Origin: Aphelocoma coerulescens
Taxonomy: Eukaryota; Chordata; Aves; Passeriformes; Corvidae
Direction of reading: 5' to 3'
Assembly (NCBI RefSeq): GCF_041296385.1
Contig: NC_091022.1
Location: forward strand, 25,625,967 to 25,689,966
Length of the DNA stretch: 64,000 bases
The notes beneath the pieces are model-generated. The model did not search any database and was not told the DNA's origin. It saw only the letters and a list, made by a program, of their open reading frames with translations. Of this stretch, positions 44,099 to 55,700 are shown in pieces. The first letter of the stretch is position 1; each line of letters starts with the position of its first letter. Made by a program: the position numbers and the translations under genes.

Positions 44099-46659
44099 TA
44101 TCATTATCTTTGTTTCTTTGTCTACGTTAATGTATTTCTCTCCCTGAGTTATCTCCAGTATCTGCAAGTATTGATTCAGAATAAGGCACTGCTGGGCAGG
44201 CTGCAGGCAGCCCACAGCTCTGCTGGGAGTGCAGGGTTTCCAGGGCTGCCAGAGCACAAAGAAGATCCAGGGGTTGGCTTTGCAATGGGAACTCTGCCTG
44301 CCCAAACCAGAGACAGGGCACCTGCTCCCTCTGCCAGGGCCGAGCTGGGCTGGGGGGCACAGGGGGTCCAGAGCAAGGGATGGGTCACTGCTGAAGGGCT
44401 CTCTGGGTGTTTTGCTTGGGAGTGAGTGGCATTAAAGGATGAGAGGACAACCAGAACTAAATGAAGTAATATTGGAAGGAAGGGGCATCAGCCCATGAAT
44501 GCCAAGACCTCACTTCTGCTCGCTCAGACTGAAGGGCCCATCCCACACTGGGGCTATCTGCACTAGGGGGGCTTCCTCCCCGTAGCAGGGACACACATGA
44601 GCCGGGCCAGAGCTCTCCCCACATCAGCTGGACACACCTCACCACAGGTGGTCACTCCAGAGAGGTGATGCTGGAAGGTAAGGGGAGGATTAGAGCTATT
44701 ACTGGTAGGTAGAGAAGCTAATGCTATTTTTGTCTTTGTAGGGAAGAAGTAAAATATTACTATAATCTCCACCACCCCCAAATTAATTGCCTCTTTGCTA
44801 ATATAATTCCCATTCCCAGATAAATTTAGCTTTTTCTAAACCCTTTGATTTTTCCTTTGTGTTTTACACTCAAGCTGGAATGCAGTGATAAGGCACTATG
44901 CATAAATATATATACATTTAATCTACACACACACAAATATAGTTATATATAGTCCCTGCCACAAATAACACTTCTCTGACTGCTGTCACAAAGCCCTTGC
45001 TAAAACAGCTTCTCACTCAAGCTGGGTTGTCTTCCTGCATCATGTTCCCTGGGGAAGGGCTGCTGGCAGCAGCGGGGCTGTGTCCAGAGAAAGGTGCTGG
45101 AAAGGTCTGCAGCTCTACCCTTCACTGCCTGCCTCTTCCCCGTGTTTCTCTGATGGGAATCAGCCATTGCCAAACTTCAGATCCACCAACTCCTGTAGTT
45201 GTCACAACAAACAGCTTTCCTGGAACAGCTGGCAGTGTCTTGCTGTATTGTCAGCACATAGGAGTGGCCCTTGAGTTTTAAAAAGGGCATCTCAGAGCAA
45301 GTTCTTGTGAGGGAACTGAGCATTGACTGGCAGGCCAGCTTTATAGCCACTGCCATCCTTGGTGAAAGGGCCTTCATAACAACATGCTTGTGACTGTAAT
45401 TTAATCAGCAGCCTCTGGTTAAATTATTTTATATGACTCTTCTCCTATTAAACCTTCATATTTGTTATACCACATCCTATTTTGCTATTGGCACAGTCTC
45501 ACTCTCTGCTTGTGTTGCCTATCTCTGTTTCCATATTACTAACAAGGAGTAATTCCAGGAGCACTGTTTCCCTCTATTCACAAGTTCCATTATCATCCTG
45601 GAGGAGTCTCACTGATTCCCAGCTCAGGTGATGCAGCAGCACCAACCTCTTCCAGACCTGGCGAGAGCTCCTCCCTCTCAGAGCCACTCCTGACTCTGGT
45701 GTTCACATGGAATCACTGGGGAATACTCCCATGGATGCCAAAGGATGTTTACTGCAGCTGTGGCCCTGATGCAGAGGGCTGGGACTGACTCTTCAGTGAG
45801 CAGCACCTCTGGTCACTGCAAAGCTGCGAGGACGAGCTCCCAGCTGCATCCCAGGCTCTTGTGAGGAGCAGCATTTGCCTCCTGTAAGGCCACAGAGCTC
45901 CTGAAGTTGGTTTAATTTCAGCTTCATTGTCTGGATACTTCAAGGGCTTAAAAAAAGGCAGATCAGGAGTACAGAAAGCCGAAGGAAGAAAAGCTGAAAA
46001 GATTTCTGGACTTTGGGCCACAGAATAGTGAGAGAGAGTGTGCAAGTAAGTAAAGGCTGCTGTAGAACAGGATAAACTTTTCACCATCTGCTGGTGATGG
46101 GACAAGAAGCAATGGCCTTAATTTACAATAAAACAGATTAAGATTAGGTTTAGGGGGAAGCTTTCCAGCAATAAGACTAGTGAAGCACTAGAAAAATATC
46201 TCCTGCAGACTCTGTGGCATCTCCATCTTAAGACAGAATTAGGAAAACAGCTATGAGGCCAGGGGAAAGGAGAGCTGAACTTTTTTTGAGGATGGAGGGA
46301 TCAGCAAAGGGTTGCCCTATAACTCAGTTCCTTAGGCTCAGATCTTGCTGCATAGGAGCACTCTCCACCAGGTTTTATCTCAGTCCTTAGTAAGGCAATT
46401 ATGACAAGCCTCTGCTCCTTTTGCATTTCCAGGAAGAAGAGTAAGGGGCACAAAATCACCCCTTTGTAGCCCACAAGCCCCAAAAGACCACTCTAACCAG
46501 CTCACCCTTCACCACTCTGGCCTGAGATTGAAAATTCAGCCCCTCTTTAAGGGCACTACTGTCTTCAGCTGGAGTGAATCCTAAGTCCCCCGTCCCACAT
46601 TCATCTGCTCTTAACTTCTGAATTCAAACACTGTTCTTCTTTAAAAGCCTCTCTGCCTT
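44099..46659. other. Unique noncoding DNA, no gene seen
   Basis: 44170-44430 is GC-richer with opposing frames in five readings, none with a domain. 44900-44950 is AT-rich with a short (CA)n. No repeat family, exon or RNA gene recognised up to 46659. Confidence 0.5.
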
Positions 46660-47360
46660 TTGCTGCTAATTAAAACATTGGTTGCACTCTGGGCTTGCTT
46701 TTCCAAGAGGTCTGGACAGCATTGCAGGCAGTTCAGACAAACAAACAACCAGACAAACAGAATCCATTAGGAACTGCCACTGCTGACTGTCGCCCTTTCG
46801 CATACATCACAGTGAAAAGGTTAATGCTTCCCAAAAGGGATGGAAGAGACGGGCGGAGGGGAAGGGCAGGAGGGATCCAATCCTGCGAAGACCAGATGTC
46901 AAAGACGCTCAATACCGCACAGAATGGGCTCCCCCGCAAGCAAGGCAATCGCCCATCCCTTGGCAAAGCTTCCCTTGGAGGGATCTATAATTTATTAGGG
47001 AAGGTGGAGTGCTGAATAAATTGTGCATAGAGATGAAGCGGCGATGATCGCTAACTCAAATCCCTGGGAGCTTGGCATTTCCAATCTTTAGCTCCCATTT
47101 GCGTCCCCCCGGTCCCTCCGAAGTGAGCAAGCCAAAGAGCTGAATATCGACAAAACATAATGAGCTCATTGAGATCTAAGCGCTGCAATTAGCAGGGTGG
47201 AATGGAGCAGAGGGGCTGGGAGGCAGACTGTAATTATTTATAATGTTGATAATCACTTACATGTAGTTAAAAATATAAATACAGCCCCATGCTTGATGGC
47301 GTTAACTACCCTTCAATTAGCTCCATGCCCACTAAGTAAGCGATAGCCAGGTACAGACAG
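46660..47360. promoter_or_regulatory. Strong candidate enhancer / conserved noncoding element
   Basis: The most element-like block in the window. I count 17 CpGs between 46791 and 47182, near the number expected from base composition, whereas the surroundings are CpG-depleted. This suggests low germline methylation or selection. Motifs include the 12-bp palindrome AATGAGCTCATT (47159-47170), CAGACTGTAATTATTTATAA and GTTGATAATCAC near 47226-47257, GATGGCGTTAACTACC near 47295, and CTTCAATTAGCTCC near 47311. Frames at 46695-47015 plus and 46733-46966 minus exist but match no protein. No TATA box or known start site is identified, so a distal enhancer is favoured over a promoter. Confidence 0.52.
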
Positions 47361-48489
47361 GAGAAAGGCTAAAGGTCTCTGTCTTGTGGCTGTGCTCACC
47401 AGGAACTACTGGTGGATGGGTGGAAGAAGAGCTTTTAAAGGAGGTGCCTTTGTGATAGCTCACACCACCACCTATTGCTAATGGAGTTCTGAAAGAGATG
47501 GCTCAGACTGTTGGCTCCTGTTCTCATGGTGGTAGATCACCCTCTGCCATCTTCTGTCCTGAATTTCATGGTATTTCCACAGGTTCTCATCCAGATGACC
47601 AGAATTGGATTAAATCAAGGGATGCCAGTACAGAGAGCCCCACTGGAGGTGAGGAGCCCTTTGCTGTGTGACAGGCTGGTATCTGTGCTGCAGTCACAGA
47701 AGTACCCGTGGTGTGTTACAGGGCCACTTGAATTACCATAATAAGCACTCAAACTCCAGCCCCACATCTCTGCACTGCTCACCTCACCTCATGCTCTTTC
47801 TCCTGTGCCTAAAACAGCTTCTTTAAAAATAGCTTGAGTACCTTTGTGCTGCAGGTACTTTCCTGCTCCTGAAGATTTTGACCAAGAATCATTTTTTCCA
47901 CAGAATCATACTATCTGGATGATTCCAGACATGGACAATTAAAATCTTTCCTTTCTAGCGATATCCCATCTCTTTGTGGAGAGCAAATCCAAATGTCTCT
48001 GTTACAAAAGTGTAAGAGATTTTATGACAGAGTTGGTCCAAATACGGCCCTGTTTTACCAGCAAGAAGGAAGGGAGAACAACCAGTGGAAAGCAGCAAGC
48101 CTGAGATGTAGGCATGCTCTCAGGGCAGATTACATACCTGAGAACACCTTCACCTGAACAGTAAGCAGAAATGGCCCTTATCATCCCCACAGTGCACTCC
48201 ACTGGCATAAAAGTAAAGCATAAGTCAAGCTTTAATGGAAAACCAGGTAAGAGTAAAGCCACAAGAGAGGGGGAGATTGCTGTACATCAAAACCAAATAC
48301 ATTTTGGTGTGGGAGAGTAGATAAAACCCCAATCTGCCTGTACCATTGATTTCCTTCCAGGTGAAGGGAGCATTTAATGCACTGAGGTTAAACTTGGACT
48401 CTTTTCAGTGCAAATGTACAAAAAGGACAGCAGTGGAGGAATGCTCACCAGAGTTTAGTGAGGGACCTTAATGAAAACATGGAAAATGT
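47361..48489. other. Unique noncoding DNA, no gene seen
   Basis: Frames at 47511-47741 plus and 48002-48262 minus have no domain similarity. Nothing else recognised. Confidence 0.5.
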
Positions 48490-48521
48490 GGAAAGAAAAA
48501 AAAAGAAAGAAAGAAAAAAAG
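48490..48521. repeat. A-rich purine tract (GAAA)n-like
   Basis: 32 bases of A and G with about four GAAA/AGAA units. Confidence 0.9.
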
Positions 48522-50739
48522 CAGGGAGAACAGAAACAGGCTGTGTTGCAGTTGAGAAAGCTCTGAGAAAATACAGGCAGTGTTTAGTGAAAGTGAAAGG
48601 GAAAAGAGCAAAACCAGAGTTAATGGAAATTGTTCAAAGATAATTGAATGTATGTCCAAGCGCTGGCGTGTGCCAGCCAGCAATAAATACACTGCCTGTG
48701 AAAACAAGCTGGTAGGACACAGGGAGGAACTTCTTAAAGCAGACAAGGGGAGCAAGAAGCATCTGCAAGTGGGGTGCAGGGCTGTAGGGAGCAGGAATAG
48801 GGGACAAAGGATGACAGGCTGGGAATGAAGTGGTGAGGCTGGAAATGAGGCAGAGCTATGTATCTTGAACTGCATTCAAACAGGACCCCCACGTTTACCT
48901 TGAGTGTGCTGGAAACCTGAAGAAAAGGCAGCTGGATCACGCTGCAAGGGCCTGGCTGTGGTTGGGGGTATTTTTGGGACTGTGTTCTGGTAGAATAACC
49001 AACCATTCATTTGGTAAGATGGTGCAGGAAATCAGTCCTTGCTCTGTGCATGGCTTTGCAGGGACTGAAGCAAAACCAGAGATATATACCTCAGCTATTC
49101 CAGCAGACAAAGAGCAGAGAAAGCACAAAAGGGACGGGGAGTTTCTGGCCTGTCTAGAAAAAAATCCACTGGAAGCAGGAATAAAAGATTCTTTCCCAAG
49201 AAATATCAGGCCAGTTCAGACCAAGCCTGACCTACTCCAACAGCCCATCTTTGTCACCAGCCAGTGTCCAGAGGAAGAATTATAAGATTTACACCAAGGG
49301 ATGAGCCCCTTCTCCTGGTATGACGAGCAGTGTTGCTCCTGGATTGTCCCTGAGCTGAACAGGTAGGTTAAGCTGCCCCAAGTTCCTTAGGCACAGAATG
49401 GGACAAACATGGCTCAGCCCTTTTCAGAACCAATTTCCCTTCTCTGTTGCCTGGAAAGCCTACTGAAAACCAAGGGGAACACCACATAGGCACAACTTCA
49501 AGTCTCAAACCAAGAATCAACATTTGCTGCAGCACACCTAAAGTGGTGTTCCCAAAGCAAAAATTAATGTAGAACTTACAAGGTGTGAAAAGCTGGTCAC
49601 CACAACAAATAAAACAATACCTGCCAATAGCAGAAACCTTTCAAAGGCTGCTGGGCTCCTCCATCTGACATAGATTAAAACCAAACTGCAAAAGGGGATG
49701 TGATGTTTGCAACCCCACCAAGGAAATGCAGCAGCAAAACAGGAAAAGGAGCCGTGTCCTCACTTGGTCTGTAAGAACATGCCTGTCCTTGATCAAGCTG
49801 ATGCTTGCACGAAAGGAGACAGTGTACACACATTTTCTGGGAGAAGACCAGGGACTAGAATCAAAAATAATTCCACCAAGATTTTCTAGGAGAAAATCCC
49901 TTTGCTCCAGCTACATTTGTGCTTGCTGTACACTGCCTTCCTCCCAGTTCTCAGGAGATAAGTGCTGTGCTGGCTCAGCTCTCACAACCACAGAGTGATG
50001 CCTCACTCAGGCTCAGCCAGTGCAGGCACAAGGAAACAAACCAGGGAGAGGAGAGCCCCCTGGAAGCAGATCCCCTGTCAAAGCATGGCTCCCATGAAGA
50101 ACAGCCAACAACTGAGCAACCACTCAAGAACTGCTTGGCAAAGTAATTTTGAGCTGATGTAGCTGAGAAAATGTGGGTCTGTTTGCAGATCGTTTGTCAG
50201 AGTATGCCAGACTGCTCACAAGAAACACTTGAGCTGACTGCAATTTTGTTTTTTTTTAAATTTATTTTATTTTTAATATCAAAATGACTATAAGTGCTTT
50301 TTGTTTTCCAAACCATGTGTTTTCAAAAAAGAGCATATGTTAGCATCAACTACTATATAAAATATGGAGAGAAAATAAAAAGTAGGACCTTTCTAGTGGA
50401 AATAATCTCAGCATTTCAATGCTTTAAGTGCTACATTTTTTTCTCTTTTATGCAACCAGATTAATTAGTTCTGACTAAAGCATCTGCTTTAGCAACACCT
50501 GATCTACAAGCAACAGAGAGACTTCTACTTATTTCAGTGTGTTTTGTTGAAGTTTCATGTTGGATTAACCAGTAAATCCAGTCAAAAACTCAGAGAACAA
50601 AGGTGGAAGTAAATCAGGCTCCCCAGAAAGAAGTGAAGAGATTCTGGAAAGCAAATTCTGAAAGTGCAAAGATGTCTAGATCCAACACCCTTTCATTTCC
50701 CTGTGTCTCCTGCAGAAACATAATGTACATTAGATGAAT
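48522..50739. other. Unique noncoding DNA, no gene seen
   Basis: Frames up to 107-135 codons (48468-48875 minus, 48962-49285 plus) cross purine-rich DNA and have no domain. 50245-50280 is A/T-rich. No repeat family recognised. Confidence 0.5.
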
Positions 50740-51310
50740 TTATGATGGAAGAAGCCAACTCAGCTGAGCCTACAGTGGCTCCAGAGCCCTGCTATTCCTG
50801 TCCCAAGAGCCCAATTCATTTATTGCAGTGTTTTTCATGGATGCTAAAATCCCCTTTATTCTCCTCTGAGCTGCTGTTGCCTTTGATTGTACAGAAGGGA
50901 TTTCTAAATGCTTATTTACTGCCATCCTCTTATAATTCCTGCCTCTTGGACGAAAGGGAGACCAGTTCATTTTGAAACAGGATGTTCATCTTTTCGATGG
51001 CTAGCATAGACTGGGACATCAATAAATTAAGAGTTCTAGGGATTAATTGATTGGAACAAGGTTGGTTAACTTTATGACTAAATGGGAGCTAATCTGCTCG
51101 CAGGCAAACTGGAGCTGGGCTACATTTGTCCTCCATGAGTTTGGGCTGTGAAAATGAAAATTTGATGATGATAGCAGTAATACAAACAGGGACCCTGAAT
51201 GGAAAAGGAAAAAGGAGGTTTTTCTCCCTAAAGGAAATGTACACAGGCTCTGCTAGATCTGAAATGATATCTCGCTCAACCTCTTTTCTTTGTGAAAATC
51301 ACTACTTCTG
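50740..51310. promoter_or_regulatory. Weak candidate conserved noncoding element
   Basis: Repeat-free, with CCCAATTCATTTATTGCAG, CATCAATAAATTAAGAG, GGGATTAATTGATTGG and GGAGCTAATCTGCTCGC. Several homeodomain-like and Cut-like cores occur within about 500 bases. Frames here have no domain. Confidence 0.32.
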
Positions 51311-51450
51311 AAACAGAAATTCTAGTGAAGGAAAGATCCTGTTATCAGCAGCAGTCACATTTCACAGCAATGTGATTAACTGCCGGTCACATGCTCCCCT
51401 CGCTCTCCACTTGTAGACAGCTCAATAATTTTAACAAGGAAAGAAGACCG

Positions 51451-51548
51451 TCTTTCCCTTTCTTCCTTCCTTCCTTTCTTCCTCCCTCCCTCCCTTCCCC
51501 TCCCCCTTCCCTTTTTTCTTTCTTCCTTCCCCTCCCCTCTCCCCCTTC
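51451..51548. repeat. Pure pyrimidine tract, 98 bp
   Basis: No purine from 51451 to 51548. It mixes TTCC, CTCC and CCCTC units with runs of C and T rather than one clean unit. The complementary strand is pure purine. Such tracts can adopt triplex structures. Confidence 0.95.
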
Positions 51549-51929
51549 AGACTTCCCTTACAAGGCAGGCAGTTGAAGCTGACCCTTAAGGAAAACCCCA
51601 CCGGGACCTGGATATCACTTATCAAGTCTAAATATGCTGTCCTGGTCCAGGCTGATGTGAAGTGCGGCAGCCACGTCTCAGAAATCCCCCCCTTTCAGAA
51701 CAAAACCAGTCACCTTGGCCAGGAAATGTACTACTTCCATCACAGTCACACTTCAATCACCAGCCTTTCCCTTGTCTCAGCTCCTGTCCTTGGTTCGGAG
51801 TATTTACAGCCCATCTGTCTGTCTCAAACACACTTCTCACTCAAGAGGGAAATTAATCTCTCCTTCGCTCCCCTCTCTGCTTTCTCTCTCCTTCTCCCTC
51901 CCCCTTCCCCCAACACTTGCAATTTGCCA
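51549..51929. other. Unique noncoding DNA, pyrimidine-rich toward its end
   Basis: 51866-51912 is again C/T-rich. The plus frames 51573-51932 and 51715-52014 are low in complexity at their ends and have no domain. Confidence 0.5.
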
Positions 51930-52200
51930 TGAACAGCTTCCCTTTTCTCATCTAAAATTCTCGATGACTTTGAAAATTGACTGCACCCACACACCTGGGC
52001 ACGGTGAGAGATAATTGATTGCATTTTTATTTCGTCTCTTCCCTAAACTGTTTTCCTTGCTAATGGCCAGTTCTCTGCAATTTTTTTTTTTTTAACTGAC
52101 ACTCTTTGTGAGGGACTGAGGGAAAGGAAGAAATAACCAGCTGCTGAATATTGTCTCTCCTGCCTCTCCAAGGAATTAAAAGCTCGATGAGTGATGAGGA
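51930..52200. promoter_or_regulatory. Weak candidate conserved noncoding element
   Basis: Repeat-free apart from a T-run at about 52081-52093. Contains GAGATAATTGATTGCATTTT, GCTAATGGCCAG and GGAATTAAAAGCTCGATG. No supported frame. Motif texture only. Confidence 0.3.
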
Positions 52201-52420
52201 TCCTGCATGGAGACAGATCGGATCTCACAGGGTCCAGGTGATAGAAAGCTTTGCGGGAGACTCTCTGGGGCTTTGCAAAGGGACTTATCCTGTAGCACTG
52301 CTAAAAGCAAAGGTCACAGGGCAGCACAACCAGCAGCTGGGGGCACCTCCATGTTTTTCTGTTTCACCTTTAAGGCTTAAGTTACTCACTGCTCCTGCAC
52401 CCTGTTTCCAAACAGGCTGC
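52201..52420. other. Unique noncoding DNA
   Basis: Nothing recognised. Confidence 0.5.
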
Positions 52421-52535
52421 TTATTTTACAAACAGGGAAACTGAGGCATGGTGGGGAAGGGTGATTTTCATGAAATCTCATGAGATGGGAGGCATTACAA
52501 CTGCCAAAGCACAGAACTGGGAGAGGGAACACCCT
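52421..52535 (-). mobile_element. MIR/CORE-SINE-like remnant
   Basis: TATTTTACAAACAGGGAAAC then TGAGGCATGGTGGGGAAGGG matches the reverse MIR 3' half (ATTTTACAgAtgGGGAAACTGAGGCAcagaGaGgttaaG). GCACAGAACTGGGAGAGGGA further on fits GgCAGAgCTGGGAttaGaAc. Good block order over about 115 bases. The middle TCACACAGC block is lost. Confidence 0.65.
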
Positions 52536-52675
52536 GCTTTTACATCCAGATTGTCCAGCTTGGTATCAACTGAGGACGGAGAAAAATATTCAGATATGGA
52601 CATTGACCTTGGCTCCTAAAGCCAAAGGAAGGCTCTTAAAAAGGCAGCCATGCTTTTCAGTAAAATATTGGCTGT
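52536..52675. other. Unique noncoding DNA
   Basis: A short spacer between two MIR-like pieces of opposite orientation. Confidence 0.5.
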
Positions 52676-52720
52676 GATGTCTCCAACTCAGTTTCCCCAT
52701 GGTAACAGTGATAGGCCGCT
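52676..52720 (+). mobile_element. Possible MIR-like fragment, opposite orientation
   Basis: CCAACTCAGTTTCCCCATGG followed by TAACAGTGATAGG recalls ccTCAGTTTCCCCATctgTAAaAtgGgGATA. Only about 40 bases, so tentative. Confidence 0.35.
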
Positions 52721-55700
52721 TTGATTGTGAATCTGCCTCTCATCATCAGGAATTGGTGGCTGCTCTGTTGTCTCTTAGGATGAAAGGGTATTACCAGAAC
52801 ATTTGCTCCCAGCAAAACTCTGCTCCTCCTCCCATCCTCTAACTCATCTGGAAATCTTTTTCCAGAGGGTATAGTGGAGATTATGGAGATTGAAATTAGG
52901 ATGGAGGGATAAAGGACGGATTTCATAGGTGGAGTAAAATGGAATTGGTAAAACCAAGTCAATCAGCTGAACCTAGAAGGCTGATTAGGTGAATTCTTCC
53001 TGCTTGTGATGTCCTCCTTAAGGTCTTGCTTATTGATAAGTAAAAATTGTTCTTTGTGCTAAGTGGGGACTCTCACCACAGGAACGTGCTGAGGGAAAAG
53101 CACAAGTTTCTGAGGTGTGTTGGGTCAATCTGTCTGCAGCTGGAGGCCCAGCAAGATCAATCTGGAGACAGATGGCAGCTCAGGAGAAGCCACCTCTGAA
53201 ATGACACACAGCATTTGACCCTCAAATCCTGACAGACAGATTCTGCGTATCCAAGTTGCCTGAAGAAACTGAACACACCCCTGGGCAAAATCACGTTTAT
53301 GTCTTACAAAACAAGTAATAAATGGGAAGAGAAAAGGCCACAGTCTACAGTTTGAGGAAGATTATGAGCATTTCTCTTTGACAGTCTAGTCGAGTTGTGC
53401 AAGGAAAAGAAATGGGGCTCGTGAGGAGAAGGAAGGAAAAGGTCTGGATTCAGTCATGCACTGATTTCCATTGTATCCATGGCCAGCGAGGTCCTAGCAC
53501 TGAAATCAGCCTTCAGCTTAATTCTATACCTGGGAGCTCAGGATTGAGAAAAAAATTGAGAGAATTTGCAGTCATATGAGATTTCTGCAGTGCAAGATGA
53601 CAGAAATCCTGTAAGGTATCTTGATTTTGCCAGATTACTTGCCTAAACCTAAAGATATTTTCGCACTATGCAGTTTAAAATATACCCTGTGCTTTAGCTC
53701 AAGTCTATACAGCAAAACTTGATCCAAAAGAAACTTCTCCTTCTCCATCCATGCCTGTAACCTCTCCAGCAAACTGTGAGTTTGCATTTAGCTGGGCTAA
53801 GCCAATTTACCTCAAGTCTCATAAAGCCAAAGCTGCTCTAACATTTTGCTAATCTGTAAGAGACAGGAACATCCTTCCCTTCTAACCTTTCCAGCACAGA
53901 TCAGCTGATTAGATACATCAAATACCGGTGTCAGAGATGAGCCAGAGCAGCAGCAGTGGGAAATAAGATTTAGCCCCCACCTTCATTTAATTTTTATGAT
54001 CAAAATGTTTCAAAACCCAGTTATGTCCAAGGGTATCCTCAGGTTGGATGAAGGTGTCAGGCAGATACTGGACCTTTCTTTTAGTCCATTGCAAAAGACA
54101 CAAAGAACAGGCTGGTGCTTCCAGGAATGCAGGGCAGATTTCTAGGGAGAGATTCCTAGGGGTGCATTTCTGAAGGATTTCAAGGCAAAGCTTACCCAAC
54201 AATAGTATTTAGAAGAGGGTAGATGATATTGTTAGGGAGAATACAGATTTGTTTGAAATATTCATCCTCTCTGCACAAAACTGTTTCCCCTTTTGTCTAT
54301 TTCAGTGAGTACATAGCTCCTCTCCAGTTTTATACTTGGAAGTGTTTACATAACCTTCACTCAAGTACCACAGATTTAAGCATAAGCATGTTTTATCCTT
54401 TCCTTTCACCTCATCCATGGATTTCTGTAAGTGCAAGAATGGAGAAGTGCTCCCCAGGGCAGGCTCCCTGCTCATCAGTGTGCAGTGACCTCAGGGCTCA
54501 ACCTTTGGCTTTGCCAAATGTGTACAAACGCAAATTTTGTACAGGGCTGCAGAACAATTCTGTTTTAACATTCCCTTTAAAAGTCAAACCTTCTTTTTAT
54601 CTATTGTCAGTTTTCAGACCAAAGCAACAATATCCCTTCCTGGTGTGCTGACCTGCATGACCTGCCCAGCCTTTTTGGCTATCCCCAACATTACCAAAAA
54701 CCATTTCCAGGGCTGATGACCATCAGCAAGAGTTAATTTTTGCTGCCCCTACACAGCTCTATCCTCACAGGTGCCTGAAGGTCAACAATTGGTAGTTTCT
54801 CTATTTGCCAACTGGAAATCAACCTCTTTTTTTTCTGAGTGCTCCATTAATAGACACTCACAAGCAAAATGATGAGGAAATTCAAGTCCCAGCCCAGTGG
54901 GAAGCCTTCCTCTGTGTCCAGCAGGTCCTGGATCAGGCTTCTACTCAGGCAGTAATTACTTGAAAAGAAAGAGCTTTTGTAATCTTTGGAGCAAGCACGG
55001 GGCAGAGGATCATTCACAAGTGTTAACCTTGCTCTGATCTGCCAGTACCTCAGCTCCTTCCTCACCTTACAGCATCATTTTTGGGGTCAGCCATCTCTAA
55101 CTCAAGTACTGGGTATGACCTCCTGCACTCCTGTGGGAAAGGAAAATCTTAAATTTGAAACCCAGAAGATGCAATCTCCAATGGGCCACATGGCTCTAGC
55201 TCTCTCAGCAAGGGTTTGTGTCTTTGTGGCCAGGCTGGGTTTTTTTTTTGTTTTGTTTTTTTTCACAAATATATTTCTAAAAACAGGGGGAATGTAACAA
55301 ACCAACCATTTAATTACAGGAATTGCAGAAAGCAGGAAAAGAGCAATGCTGTACAGAGTGACTGTGTTTCCTCTCGGTTTATTTCACACAGACAGAAGTG
55401 TTAGTGACAGCAGAAGTAATACTAATTCCTGAAAGAATAATTAAAAAAAACCCCCAAAACAAAAAACCCCAAAGCCAACAACAAGTTAACAGTACTGTTT
55501 ATAGGCAGTCTGTAAAATGAGCAAAGCCCTACTTGGTCCAGACAGAATTTGATCTGTACTAGAGCCATCCTCTTTGGGATGTCCTAAAAATGCAATTGAT
55601 ATTCCACTGAAGCATGGGAGAGTCACTGATCCTTCCCAGTCTCACTAATAAATTTCCCCATACAGCAGCAGCAAAACCAGCATTTTGAAGAATTGTTTTA

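Noticed and set aside
46695..47015. 106-codon plus frame in the best element-like block, possible conserved exon
   Set aside because: No domain, an overlapping minus frame of similar quality (46733-46966), and no good acceptor. The CpG and motif pattern fits regulatory DNA better.
47904..47940. CACAGAATCATACTATCTGG, similar to the start of a reverse CR1
   Set aside because: Similarity stops after about 15 bases and no downstream CR1 block follows.
49690..49720. CTGCAAAAGGGGATGTGATG, faintly like MIR CTGTAAAATGGGGATGATGA
   Set aside because: Only about 20 bases and no supporting block on either side.
54223..54651. 142-codon plus frame
   Set aside because: No domain, no splice or start context. 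Within the range expected by chance for a window of this size.
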